Shown here: positions 7,607 to 17,600 of the stretch, in pieces
How positions within the stretch are numbered: the first letter of the stretch is position 1
How the letters are laid out: every line of letters begins with the position of its first letter
Source of the DNA: Lachnospiraceae bacterium
Lineage (GTDB): Bacteria > Bacillota > Clostridia > Lachnospirales > Lachnospiraceae
Assembly (NCBI GenBank): GCA_019421365.1
Contig: JAHZFJ010000004.1
Coordinates: 62,001-126,000 of the forward strand
Length of the DNA: 64,000 bases
Direction: 5' to 3'
Position numbers and translations under genes: made by a program
Notes under the pieces: generated by a model
Databases searched by the model: none
Seen by the model: only the letters and a program-made list of their open reading frames with translations
Told to the model about the DNA's origin: nothing

Positions 7607-9589
7607 ATGGGTAAGAAATTATTGAAATTAGGTGCAGCTTCTCTATTAGCAGCTGGTGCAGGAGCTATGGTTATAGCAAATAACAAAAACAATGAACAAA
7701 AAAAAGTAGTAAAAAAAGAAATAAAAGAAAAAAGAGCCAAAGAGCTTGAATCGTATCGTAACACAGAAAGAGGAAAGAATGCTAAGAATAGTAAAGGAAT
7801 CTATTATTCTAATGGTAACTATGAAGCATTTGCTCGTCCAGAAAAGCCAGCAGGAGTAGATGAAAAATCTGCTTACATCGTAGGTAGTGGACTTGGTGCG
7901 TTGGCTGCAGCATGTTTCCTTGTAAGAGATGGACAGATGAAAGGTGAGAATATTCATATCTTAGAAGCAATGGATATCGCAGGTGGTGCTTGCGATGGAA
8001 TCAATGATCCAATGAGAGGTTACGTGATGCGTGGCGGACGTGAGATGGAAAACCATTTTGAATGTTTATGGGATTTGTTCCACAGCATTCCATCACTTGA
8101 AAAACCAGGAGCTTCCGTTCTTGATGAGTTTTATTGGTTGAATAAGCATGATCCAAACTATTCTCTTTGCCGTGCAACTAAGAACAGAGGTGAAGATGCA
8201 CATACTGATGGTAAGTTTAATTTGAGCCAAAAAGGTTGCATGGAGATTATGAAATTATTCTTCACAAAGGACGAAGACCTTTATGATAAGACAATTGAAG
8301 ATGTATTTGACGAAGAAGTATTTAATTCTACTTTTTGGCTATATTGGAGAACTATGTTTGCATTCGAAAACTGGCACAGTGCTTTGGAAATGAAGTTATA
8401 CTTCCAGAGATTTATCCATCACATTGGTGGATTACCAGATTTCTCTGCATTAAAATTCACAAAATACAATCAGTATGAATCTTTAATTCTTCCAATGCAG
8501 AAATATTTAGAGGCAGCAGGGGTAGAGTTCCAGTTCAATACAGAAGTTACGAATGTATTATTTGATTTTGTGGGAGATAAGAAGATTGCAAAATCTATTC
8601 AGTGTACTGTAAATGGGGATGAGCAAGAAATTGTCCTTACAGAAAACGACCTTGTATTCGTAACAAATGGTAGTTGTACAGAAGGAACAATTTATGGTGA
8701 TCAAGATCACGCACCAGTTGGTAATGCAGAAGTTCGTACAAGTGGTTGTTGGAGTTTATGGAAGAAGATTGCTGCACAAGATGAAGCATTTGGACATCCA
8801 GAGAAATTCTGTTCCGACATAGAGAAGACTAATTGGGAATCTGCTACTGTCACAACTTCTAGCGACAAGATCATTTCTTATATTGAAAGCATTTGTAAGA
8901 GAGATCCAAGAAGCGGTAGAGTAGTTACTGGTGGTATCGTAAGCTGTCAAGATTCTAGCTGGCTTCTTAGCTGGACAATCAACAGACAAGGACAGTTTAA
9001 AGAACAGAGTAAAGATGAAATATGTGTATGGGTATATAGCTTATTTACAGATGTACCTGGTGATTATATTAAGAAACCAATGAAAGAATGTACTGGTAAG
9101 GAAATCACAGCTGAATGGCTATACCATTTAGGTGTTCCAGTTGAAGAGATTGATGATCTTGCTGAAAACGAGGCACTCTGTGTTCCTACTATGATGCCAT
9201 ATATTACAGCATTCTTTATGCCAAGAGCAAAAGGTGACAGACCAGATGTAATTCCAGATGGCTGTGTAAACTTCGCATTCTTAGGCCAGTTTGCTGAAAC
9301 ACCAAGAGATACAATCTTTACAACCGAGTATTCTGTTCGTACTGCAATGGAAGCGGTATATGGATTGCTTGGTGTAGACAGAGGAGTACCTGAAGTATGG
9401 GGAAGTGTATATGATATCAGAGACTTACTAGACAGTAGTGTGAAGTTGATGGACGGTAAATCACCACTTGAAATTGAACTTCCTGGCCCACTTAATGCAT
9501 TGAAAAAACCATTGCTTAAGAAACTTAAGGGAACTGTAATTGAGAAGGTTCTTAGAGACCATGATATAATTAGAGATGGAATGATGTAA
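7607..9589 (+). CDS. ohyA: Oleate hydratase (MCRA family) with N-terminal hydrophobic extension
   Basis: This FAD-dependent enzyme adds water to the cis-9 double bond of oleate and related free fatty acids to give 10-hydroxy acids, a detoxification step in gut and soil Firmicutes. The Rossmann motif GSGLG is at 93-97, followed by ILEAMDIAGGACDG and the conserved MRGGREMENHFECLWDL segment. The usual family start would fall near residue 65-70. Here about 65 extra residues precede it: an Ala/Gly-rich hydrophobic stretch at 8-24, then a very basic Lys/Glu linker at 31-60. The extension could anchor the enzyme at the membrane. Strong site AAGGAGG at 7591-7597 supports this start. Confidence 0.95.
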   Translation: MGKKLLKLGAASLLAAGAGAMVIANNKNNEQKKVVKKEIKEKRAKELESYRNTERGKNAKNSKGIYYSNGNYEAFARPEKPAGVDEKSAYIVGSGLGALAAACFLVRDGQMKGENIHILEAMDIAGGACDGINDPMRGYVMRGGREMENHFECLWDLFHSIPSLEKPGASVLDEFYWLNKHDPNYSLCRATKNRGEDAHTDGKFNLSQKGCMEIMKLFFTKDEDLYDKTIEDVFDEEVFNSTFWLYWRTMFAFENWHSALEMKLYFQRFIHHIGGLPDFSALKFTKYNQYESLILPMQKYLEAAGVEFQFNTEVTNVLFDFVGDKKIAKSIQCTVNGDEQEIVLTENDLVFVTNGSCTEGTIYGDQDHAPVGNAEVRTSGCWSLWKKIAAQDEAFGHPEKFCSDIEKTNWESATVTTSSDKIISYIESICKRDPRSGRVVTGGIVSCQDSSWLLSWTINRQGQFKEQSKDEICVWVYSLFTDVPGDYIKKPMKECTGKEITAEWLYHLGVPVEEIDDLAENEALCVPTMMPYITAFFMPRAKGDRPDVIPDGCVNFAFLGQFAETPRDTIFTTEYSVRTAMEAVYGLLGVDRGVPEVWGSVYDIRDLLDSSVKLMDGKSPLEIELPGPLNALKKPLLKKLKGTVIEKVLRDHDIIRDGMM

Positions 9590-9606
9590 CAAGAAATGAA
9601 AAGTAT

Positions 9607-9653
9607 AGCTGGTATGGTGTGGTAACATAGTTATCACCATACCAGCTGTTTTT
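9607..9653 (+). terminator. Terminator of the oleate hydratase gene
   Basis: The stem AGCTGGTATGGTG (9607-9619) pairs with CACCATACCAGCT (9635-9647) and is followed by GTTTTT. Confidence 0.9.
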
Positions 9654-9726
9654 ATTTGTAGATATTTATAAAGTTCAGAATGAAAGTATTAAGTTTATCA
9701 GAGAAACCTTTATTTTTATAATATTA

Positions 9727-9779
9727 GGTTTCTCTTTTACTATAGGAAGAAAATACGATATAATATGAATAGTAACGAT
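9727..9779 (+). promoter_or_regulatory. Promoter block, copy 1 of a dispersed repeat (before the mmcQ-like gene)
   Basis: The promoter is TTTACT (9736-9741)-17-TATAAT (9759-9764). The block from GGTTTCTC through AGTAACG recurs nearly identically at 14533-14583 before the lhr gene. AGGTTTCTC at 9726-9734 can also pair with GAGAAACCT at 9701-9709, making a hairpin just upstream. Confidence 0.7.
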
Positions 9780-9805
9780 AGATTGGAAAGGAATAATATA
9801 ACTAT

Positions 9806-10159
9806 ATGAAAGAACGAGAAGAGGCAGTAGCATTTTGCTTGAAATTAGATGGAGTATATAAGGACATGCCCTTTCATGATCCTAACATGATTGTAATTCG
9901 TCACAAGGATAATAAGAAGGTATTTGCCTGGATATTTGAGAAAGATGATAATATCTGGATTAATGTGAAATGCAATTCAGAGTGGCGGGACTTTTGGAGA
10001 AGTGCATATAAGTCTGTATTGCCAGGATGGCATCTTAATAAAGAACATTGGAATTCCATTATTTTAGATGGGACTGTTCCGGATAAAGAAATAAAAAGAA
10101 TGATAGAAGAAAGTTATGATTTAACGATGACAAAGAAGAATAAGAGAGTGAGACAATAG
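9806..10159 (+). CDS. MmcQ/YjbR family protein
   Basis: The 117-residue protein has the YjbR/CyaY-like DNA-binding fold pattern: the family opens with a helix ending FCLKLDGVYKDMPF, followed by a strand carrying the conserved KVFAWIFEK, then WINVKC, and the conserved PGWHLNKEHWNSI motif. The molecular role of the family is not settled. It is followed after two bases by the YwbE-like gene, so the two are an operon. The promoter block upstream is shared with the helicase gene at 14.6 kb. Confidence 0.88.
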   Translation: MKEREEAVAFCLKLDGVYKDMPFHDPNMIVIRHKDNKKVFAWIFEKDDNIWINVKCNSEWRDFWRSAYKSVLPGWHLNKEHWNSIILDGTVPDKEIKRMIEESYDLTMTKKNKRVRQ

Positions 10160-10161
10160 AA

Positions 10162-10359
10162 ATGGATGGAACTATAAGAAGCAATATAAAAATAGGTGCA
10201 AGAGTTATGGTAGTGCAAAAGCAAGACCAAAGAACAGGTAAATTAACAGAAGGTGTGGTAATGAGACTTCTTACTAATTCAGCGAATCATCCACGAGGAA
10301 TTAAGGTAATGCTAGAAGGTGGTATCGTTGGAAGAGTGCAGAAAATCTGTGAAAAGTAG
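10162..10359 (+). CDS. ywbE: YwbE family small basic protein (DUF2196)
   Basis: The 65-residue protein has the family features: a beta-rich N-terminus (IKIGARVMVVQKQDQRTGKL), then TEGVV and the highly conserved segment NSANHPRGIKVML, ending in VGRVQ. The KOW-like basic fold suggests nucleic-acid binding, but the function is unknown. It lies two bases after the YjbR-like gene and is likely co-translated with it. Confidence 0.9.
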   Translation: MDGTIRSNIKIGARVMVVQKQDQRTGKLTEGVVMRLLTNSANHPRGIKVMLEGGIVGRVQKICEK

Positions 10360-10385
10360 AGGGAAATAAAAAGGAGAAGAGGAAA

Positions 10386-10973
10386 ATGATGAAGATACTA
10401 AGGAAACAGCTATTAACCATTGTAATTATAGGTGTCGTCTTAATATCCATTGCAGGATTTGCTATTGTGCCACAAGTGTTTGGAAATCAAGACGACAAGA
10501 AAGATGTAATTACGGTCTTGACATTAGAAAAGATTATCAAAGTCAGTGAACTATCAACCTTTACTGCGGTTTATAATGGTATAGCTCAAGTGATGAACGA
10601 AGAAAAACCAGATGAAATTGATTATCATGTTTCTTATGAAGCAAAAGTCAATGCGGGAATTGATTTTGATAAAATCACAATTGTCATAGACGACACGGAA
10701 AAGACTATTAATATAACTCTTCCAGAAGTATATATAACAGATATCAATGTGGACATTGCATCTTTAGATTATATATTTTTGAATGATAAGGCCAATGTAT
10801 CCACTTCATCTCAAAAGGCTTTTAAGGCATGTGAAGATGATGTGCGAACTGAAAGCGAGCAACAGAAAGCTATTTTTGAATTGGCGACACAAAACGCAAA
10901 AAACATTTTAACTGCTTTAACGCGTCCAATAATTGAACAGTTAGATGCAGAATATACACTAGTAATAGAATAG
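10386..10973 (+). CDS. DUF4230 membrane-anchored protein
   Basis: A 195-residue protein with one N-terminal hydrophobic helix (residues about 9-31), then an extracellular alpha/beta domain typical of DUF4230: the TLEKIIKVSELSTF stretch, a beta-rich core with ITLPEV, and a C-terminal helix. Function is unknown. Start is the ATGATG after AGGAGAAGAGG. It sits 12 bases upstream of a second DUF4230 member, a lipoprotein, and the pair probably arose by tandem duplication. Confidence 0.8.
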   Translation: MMKILRKQLLTIVIIGVVLISIAGFAIVPQVFGNQDDKKDVITVLTLEKIIKVSELSTFTAVYNGIAQVMNEEKPDEIDYHVSYEAKVNAGIDFDKITIVIDDTEKTINITLPEVYITDINVDIASLDYIFLNDKANVSTSSQKAFKACEDDVRTESEQQKAIFELATQNAKNILTALTRPIIEQLDAEYTLVIE

Positions 10974-10985
10974 GGGGGTTATTAT

Positions 10986-11657
10986 ATGAAAAAACTTATA
11001 ATCCTTTTCATGACATGTATTTTAATGATTACGTGTACGGCTTGTAGCACTGCAAAGGAAGAGATCAATATAGAGCCACAGATATCTCAAATGAAATCTA
11101 TTTGCGAATTAGCCGTAATGGAGTGCTACTATCACAATGTAGCGAAATATACAGAAGAAGATGCCAAAGGTATCTTATGGTGGAAAAAGGATAAACACTT
11201 TTGGATAGAATATAGCGGCGTTGTAAAATTGGGAATTGATGTGTCATTAGTAAGTATGGAAGTGAATGACTCACAGATAACCATAACACTTCCCGAAGCC
11301 AAGGTACAAGGCTGTAAGGTGGATTCATCTTCTCTTACAGAAGATTCTTATATTGTCGATAAAGATTCGGCAGATATAAAAGCAGAAGATGAGATCCTTG
11401 CTTTTAAAGAGGCACAAAGACAGTTAGAGGAAACTGCTTCAAACGATAAGGCACTGTTAGCAGAGGCCAGGCAAAGAGCACAAACTCTTTTGGAAGATTA
11501 TGTAACTAATATTGGTAATGCAGTAGGAAAAGAGTATTCTATCAATTGGATTTATATAGATACAAATGGAAACCAGTCAGAAAATTCTTCTGGCGAGCAA
11601 TCATCTGAAGAAAAAACAAGCGAACAAGAAGCACAAGAAACACAAAAAGATAATTGA
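10986..11657 (+). CDS. DUF4230-type lipoprotein
   Basis: The 223-residue protein has a lipobox signal, ILMITCTACST, with Cys at residue 20, so it is predicted to be a membrane-anchored lipoprotein. The following domain parallels the previous gene: conserved ITLPEA after a beta strand, a central acidic segment, and a long helix near 125-165. It ends in a low-complexity Ser/Glu/Gln tail. The GGGGGG-rich ribosome site at 10974-10978 fits the start. Function is unknown. The two proteins may form a heteromeric surface complex. Confidence 0.78.
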   Translation: MKKLIILFMTCILMITCTACSTAKEEINIEPQISQMKSICELAVMECYYHNVAKYTEEDAKGILWWKKDKHFWIEYSGVVKLGIDVSLVSMEVNDSQITITLPEAKVQGCKVDSSSLTEDSYIVDKDSADIKAEDEILAFKEAQRQLEETASNDKALLAEARQRAQTLLEDYVTNIGNAVGKEYSINWIYIDTNGNQSENSSGEQSSEEKTSEQEAQETQKDN

Positions 11658-11968
11658 AGGAAAATGTATTGATGAAGAAATGCAGTGGAAGAAGATTGAC
11701 CTTCTGGTTTCGGCCAGGATTTTATTTAAGGTAACGTATTTAATTCTATACAATATTAAAGGGCAACCAATCACAGAAAATATAAAAGAATGTATCAAGA
11801 ACATGGGAAACCGATGTAAAGTACATTACAATGACATAAGTACAGATTATGCTAGACATAATAAGTATTAGTTTTACTAATTGTGAAATCAATGTTATAA
11901 TATTAGTGAATGTAATATCAAAAAATGTATTATCATGCATGAATATTATGCATAAAGGAGAACAAAAG
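11658..11968 (+). other. Gap of 311 bases between DUF4230 lipoprotein and CofE-like gene
   Basis: The gap holds a sigma-A promoter, TTTACT (11873-11878)-17-TATAAT (11896-11901), about 68 bases before the start at 11969. A frame with ATG at 11680 could encode 63 residues up to 11871, but it has no convincing ribosome site or family resemblance, so I do not call it a gene. Confidence 0.5.
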
Positions 11969-13159
11969 ATGGAAAGAATGGTTGGAACTATATCAAGAGG
12001 TCTTCGTGCCCCTATTATACGTGAAGGAGATGACATTGTAGATATAGTTGTAAATAGTGTGTTAGATGCAGCTAAAAGCGAAAATTTTGAGCTGAATGAC
12101 AGAGATGTTATTGCTGTAACAGAAGCAGTAGTTGCTCGTGCACAAGGTAATTATGCAACAGTGGACCATATCGCTAGTGATATTAAATCAAAATATGGTG
12201 ATGAAACAGTTGGAGTTATTTTCCCGATTTTAAGCCGTAATCGTTTTGCTATGTGCCTTAAAGGTATTGCAAGAGGAGCGAAAAAGATAGTATTAATGTT
12301 AAGTTATCCATCTGATGAAGTTGGAAATCATCTTGTTGATCTTGATTTACTAGATGAAAAAGGAATCAATCCTTGGGTAGATGTATTATCGGAAGAACAA
12401 TATCGTGAATTATTCGGTTACCGTAAGCATACATTTACTGGTGTTGATTATATTGAGTATTATAAAGAATTAATTCAAAATGAAGATTGTGAAGTAGAAA
12501 TTATACTTGCTAATGATTGCCGTGCTATTCTACAATACACAAAAAATGTTTTATGTTGCGACATACATAGCCGTATTCGTACAAAACGTTTATTAAAAGC
12601 AGCAGGAGCAGATATTGTTTATAGCCTAGACAATATATTAACTTCTTCAGTTGAAGGTAGTGGTTACAATGAAAATTATGGATTACTTGGAAGTAATAAA
12701 GCAACAGAAGACTCTGTTAAGTTATTCCCACGTAACTGTGACCCGGTTGTAGACGGAATACAGAAAAAAATTCTTGAATTAACTGGTAAGCATGTTGAAG
12801 CTATGATATATGGAGATGGAGCTTTCAAAGATCCGATAGGAAAGATATGGGAACTTGCAGATCCAGTTGTATCACCAGCATATACAGCAGGGCTAGAAGG
12901 TCAGCCAAATGAAATTAAATTAAAATATTTAGCAGATAATGATTTTGCAGATTTAAAAGGTGAAGAACTAAAAAATGCAATTTCTGATTATATACGAAAT
13001 AAAGACAATGATTTAGTAGGACAAATGGTGTCTCAAGGAACAACTCCACGTCGATTGACAGATTTAATTGGATCTTTATGTGATTTGACTTCAGGAAGTG
13101 GTGACAAAGGTACACCTATAGTACTTGTTCAAGGATATTTTGATAACTATACAAAATAA
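11969..13159 (+). CDS. Coenzyme F420-0:L-glutamate ligase-like protein (CofE family)
   Basis: The ATG at 11969 is chosen because AAAGGAG lies just before it; an upstream in-frame ATG lacks this. The 396-residue protein starts with the CofE-type IRPGDD-like segment (IIREGDDIVDIV), then DVIAVTEAVVARAQGN, and DPVVSPAYTAGLEGQPNE near residue 300. CofE adds glutamates to coenzyme F420, but most Clostridia do not make F420, and I see no other F420 gene here. The family is broad in Firmicutes and its substrate there is unknown. It is flanked by its own promoter and a strong terminator, so it is monocistronic. Confidence 0.75.
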   Translation: MERMVGTISRGLRAPIIREGDDIVDIVVNSVLDAAKSENFELNDRDVIAVTEAVVARAQGNYATVDHIASDIKSKYGDETVGVIFPILSRNRFAMCLKGIARGAKKIVLMLSYPSDEVGNHLVDLDLLDEKGINPWVDVLSEEQYRELFGYRKHTFTGVDYIEYYKELIQNEDCEVEIILANDCRAILQYTKNVLCCDIHSRIRTKRLLKAAGADIVYSLDNILTSSVEGSGYNENYGLLGSNKATEDSVKLFPRNCDPVVDGIQKKILELTGKHVEAMIYGDGAFKDPIGKIWELADPVVSPAYTAGLEGQPNEIKLKYLADNDFADLKGEELKNAISDYIRNKDNDLVGQMVSQGTTPRRLTDLIGSLCDLTSGSGDKGTPIVLVQGYFDNYTK

Positions 13160-13210
13160 AACATTGTGAAAATAAGCTTCAAAGATATTAATGAAGTACT
13201 TATAGAGAAA

Positions 13211-13250
13211 GAAAAGAGATTACTAAATTTTGGTAATCTCTTTTCTTTTA
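13211..13250. terminator. Bidirectional terminator
   Basis: The 13-bp stem GAAAAGAGATTAC (13211-13223) pairs with GTAATCTCTTTTC (13233-13245), with A-rich bases before and T-rich bases after. It serves the CofE-like gene and the convergent BIG2 protein gene. Confidence 0.85.
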
Positions 13251-13287
13251 CTATTTATCTAAAAGGTAACAAAACTAAAATTTCTAA

Positions 13288-14457
13288 CTAATTTCTGATA
13301 GTTCCAGATTCGAATACTAAATATCGGCTAGTATGAGATAACGTAGATACATTCATTCCTTCTATAACTTTTGAACCCGATATGAATGGATCTGAGATAA
13401 GATCATTATAGAGGGAGGTTGCGTGTTTTGGCGCCATAATTTTGATAACCTCTTTAACAATAGAAAGCCATGATTCAGTACCAGTACCGGATTGTGGAAG
13501 TAAAAAACCTACATATTCGTTATCTTTTGTCACTGTAATACTTGCTTGCTCCCAGCTTGCAGCTTCAGGATTTAAGATATAATGTTTAGTTTGGGTAGTC
13601 TCATTTGGAAACATTTTGTATTCTTTTTCTAGTAGATTCACTACTTTTTTTGCTTTCTTTTGCAATTCTTTATTTTTTTTCACTACAGTAACTTTTAATT
13701 TATATGTTCTTTTTCCGTCTCCAACTACGGTTATTGTTGTAGTACCTGGTTTAACACCAGTCACTTCAAAGCAGAAATCTTTGGTATATGTTATGAGCTC
13801 ACTTTTGGCTACGGAGGAATCTCCTACTTTAAGTGTGTATTTATCATGGAGTAAACTATGTTCTATGTTAATTCTTGCGGTGTTTTTTTCAAAAAGAAGT
13901 ATTTCTGATTTGCTTAGATAAGATCCATCCACATAGATATAGAAAGAGTGCTTACCGTTTTTTGATCTAGCGGTTACGATAGCAGAACCTATAGCGGAAC
14001 CACCTAAAGGAGAGAAAATTACACCTGTCTTGGTTACAGTAACTACATCCGGATTATTGGAAGTCCAAGTGATTTTTCCAGTTAAACTAGGTGCTTTGAG
14101 TTGCATAGTGTCATTCGTACCTATATAGTATGTTGATTTTTTTGTTGATTGTGATTTACTCACAGTAACATTACATGCATAAGATTTTTTATTCACAGTT
14201 GCAGTAATAACCGCTTTTCCAGTTTTTTTTGCAGTTACTTTACCAGACGAGGATACTGTTGCAATAGATTTGTTATTTGATTTCCAAGTAACCTTATTGG
14301 ATGTACCATTAATTTTTAATGTTGTACTACTCCCTACGCTTAATTGAACCTTACTTTTATTAAGCTTAATGGATTCAGCTGAAACAGTGGGTGTAAACAA
14401 CAAGATTAAGGTAAGCGTAAGTAAAACTGTTAATAGTGATTTTTTCTTTAGTGTCAT
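13288..14457 (-). CDS. Secreted protein with bacterial Ig-like (BIG2) domains
   Basis: A 389-residue protein with a classic signal peptide (MTLKKK, hydrophobic 7-24, cleavage after VSA near 27). The first BIG2 domain covers about 28-98 with SVGSSTTLKI, VTWKSNNKSIATV and GKVTAKKTGKAVITAT. A second, more divergent Ig-like repeat follows (TWTSNNPDVVTVT), and a third Ig-like segment ends at GTTTITVVGDG near 245. The last 130 residues are a separate unrecognised domain. It is likely exported and cell-surface associated. The function of the C-terminal domain is unknown. Confidence 0.8.
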   Translation of the reverse strand: MTLKKKSLLTVLLTLTLILLFTPTVSAESIKLNKSKVQLSVGSSTTLKINGTSNKVTWKSNNKSIATVSSSGKVTAKKTGKAVITATVNKKSYACNVTVSKSQSTKKSTYYIGTNDTMQLKAPSLTGKITWTSNNPDVVTVTKTGVIFSPLGGSAIGSAIVTARSKNGKHSFYIYVDGSYLSKSEILLFEKNTARINIEHSLLHDKYTLKVGDSSVAKSELITYTKDFCFEVTGVKPGTTTITVVGDGKRTYKLKVTVVKKNKELQKKAKKVVNLLEKEYKMFPNETTQTKHYILNPEAASWEQASITVTKDNEYVGFLLPQSGTGTESWLSIVKEVIKIMAPKHATSLYNDLISDPFISGSKVIEGMNVSTLSHTSRYLVFESGTIRN

Positions 14458-14532
14458 ATAATTCCTCCGAGATGTATTAATAAGTTACAGTGATATTATA
14501 TGTTATGGGATACCGGAAAGCAATATAAACAA

Positions 14533-14583
14533 GGTTTCTCTTTTATTATAGGTAGAAAATGGGATATAATATAAGTAGTAACG
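14533..14583 (+). promoter_or_regulatory. Promoter block, copy 2 of a dispersed repeat (before lhr)
   Basis: The promoter is TTTATT (14542-14547)-17-TATAAT (14565-14570), in a block nearly identical to 9727-9779: GGTTTCTCTTTTA, TATAGG, AGAAAAT, GATATAATAT and AGTAACG are shared. The helicase TTG start follows about 65 bases after the -10. Confidence 0.7.
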
Positions 14584-14635
14584 CAATCTATTAATATATC
14601 TTTAATGAGGTTTAATATAAATAGGAGGAAGCATC

Positions 14636-17600
14636 TTGCTTACGAATTCACTGGATCTATTCGATATAGTAACAAAACAATGGTTTTCAAAAAACTTAGG
14701 TTCACCTACAGCAGTACAGGAAGAAGCTTGGCCTGCCATTGCTCTAGGTAAACATACATTAGTTTCGGCTCCTACTGGTACTGGTAAAACCTTATCTGCA
14801 TTTTTAGTGTTTATTGATCAGTTAAAGATGCAAGCACGTAAGGGTACGTTAAAACAAGAACTACAATTGATTTATATATCACCACTTAAGTCACTTGCAG
14901 GCGATATTCGTGAAAATCTTCGTCGTCCACTTAATGGGATTTTTGAAGAAGAGAGAAGCATGAATCCTGGTACCAGGAGTATGCCATATGATATAACGGT
15001 TGCAATTCGTACAGGGGATACTTCCACCAGTGATAGACGTAGTATGATAAAGACGCCACCTCATATATTAATTACAACCCCTGAATCTTTATATTTGATG
15101 CTTACAAGCAAATCAGGTCAATCAATTCTTAACACTGCTAAAGCAATTATAATTGATGAATTACATGCAATAATCGATACAAAACGTGGAGCTCATCTGA
15201 TGCTTTCAATAGCCAGATTGGACAAGTTATGTAATAAACCATTACAACGTATTGGACTTTCCGCTACAATTGAACCTTTAAGTAAAGCTGCAGAATACCT
15301 CTCCCCTGATCCAGTGACAATCGTTTCACCTAAGATGCACAAGCAAGTTGAACTAATCATTACAAGCCCTAAGTTAAATACCAATGAATATTTGCGAAAC
15401 ACCATATGGGAAGATGTAGCAAGAACTGTTTATGAGCATTGTACTGGGACACGTAGTGTAATAGCTTTTGTTGAAGGTCGTGCATATGCAGAGAAACTTG
15501 CTTATTATGTGAACCAAATTGCAGGTGATGGATTTGCTAGAACGCATCATGGAAGTTTATCAAAAGAACAACGTTTTATAGTAGAGCAGGCATTAAGAGA
15601 TGGCAGTTTACGACTTTTATGTGCTACCTCATCCATGGAACTTGGTATTGATGTTGGTGATATTGATCAAGTATTTCAGATTGGTACACCAAGATCTATA
15701 TCAAGCACCCTGCAAAGACTAGGGCGTGCAGGGCATAATCCAGGGAGAGTAAGTATCATGCATATCTTTCCTCGCGAAGCATCTGAAGGTCTTTATTGTG
15801 GTTTAACTGCTGAGGTTGTAAGAAACGGTGGTATTGAGTATTCCAAACCTCCAAGACTGTGTCTTGATGTATTAGCGCAACACCTAGTTTCAATGGCTGT
15901 AAATGGTGGTTACGATTTAGATGAAGTGATGGGAATACTATCACGAGCATATCCATTTTACGAAGTCACAAAACAGGATGTGAAAGATGTATTATGTATG
16001 CTTGCGGGAGATTGTGAACATGAGCAAGAGATACCAGTAAGACCTAGAATTCTATATGATCGCATTCACGACCATGTAGAAGGGGATACGTATAGCCGCA
16101 TGCTGGCGGTTTCAGCCGGAGGTACGATTCCTGATAAAGGGATGTATACCTTGCGTACCGAAGATGGTGTGAAAGTTGGGGAACTAGATGAGGAGTTTGT
16201 ATTTGAGGCTAGAGTTGGCGATAGATTTTTGCTTGGTACCTTTGCGTGGAAGATAAGCCGAATTCAAAAAGACGTGGTAATTGTAACAGGGTCAACCATA
16301 AGTGGTGCACGTTTGCCTTTTTGGAAAGGCGAAGTGAAAGGTCGAAGCTTACAGACTGGAATAGCATTTGGAAGGATATTTAACAAGCTTTTTAAAGCGT
16401 ATGTGGCGGGAGAACTATATGAGGAATTACAGGGTCTAGGACTTGATGAAGCAGCAACGAAAGGTGCTGGAGAGCTTTTGAAGCGCCAAATTGAGGCTAC
16501 GAAAGTGCTGCCGGATGATAAAACGATATTAATTGAACATTTTTCTGATGAAACAGGAAACCGTCAAATGATGGTACACTCTGTATTTGGTAAACAGGTG
16601 AATGCGCCCCTTTCTCTATTAATAAGTGTAATTGCGAAAGGCCTTGTTAATACCAATATCAATTTTGTGGATGATGATGATGGATTTTTATTATTTCCAT
16701 ATGACGGCTGCTCATTACCAGAAGGACTTTTACAAAGAATCAATCCGGATACGGCAAGGTCTATTTTGACAGCATTGCTGTCTTCTACCTCATTGTTCAA
16801 CATAACATTTCGCTATAATGCAGCACGTGCATTGATGATGGGAGTTAAAAATGCAAGACGTCAGCCACTCTGGGTTCAACGATTACGTAGTTCGCAAATG
16901 CTTGATTCTGTGTTGAAAGATGAGAGACATCCTCTTATCAGAGAAACAAAAAGAGAGTGTCTAGAAGATCATTGGGATCTAGAGGGAGTGGAGTTTGTTT
17001 TGAATGGAATTCGTTCGGGAACGATTCAGGTACATGAGATGTATCTGGATACGCCTTCCCCAATGTCGCTGCCTTTAAGAAGACAAACAGAAGCCTCTAT
17101 GATGTACGATTATGCACCTACTCCTAATAGCATTCATCGCGCTACAGAGGAGGCATTACAACAGGTAGAATTAGCACAAGCAGGAACATTAATAGCACCG
17201 GAGAAAGAGCAACTTAAGCAACAGATGGAACGGAAACGTTTACCGCAGGATGAGAACCAATTACATTCTCTTCTTATGATAGAAGGAGATCTTATAGCTG
17301 GCGAAATTGATGTTCCAATTGATTGGTTTGAATCATTGATACAAAAGGAGCAAGCGAAATATATTGAGCCTGGTTTGTGGATTGCAGCCGAGCATTTCGA
17401 TGTGTATCGCGCAGCGTTAGAGGATAAGGATATAACAGCTAGAATGAATATAGTTCGTCGAGTTTTGCGATATCGTCAAGCGCAGTCTCTAGAATTAATT
17501 GCAGGGCGCTACTTATTTTCTGAGAGGGAGGCACTCGAGGTTTTAGAAACATTATGCAGCCAGGGAAGTGTAGTAGAAAGCGATGGTCTATATTATCATG

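Noticed and set aside
11566..11871. Open frame of about 100 codons after the DUF4230 lipoprotein gene
   Set aside because: It overlaps the end of the real gene, begins inside it, has no good ribosome site at its internal ATGs, and resembles no family I know.
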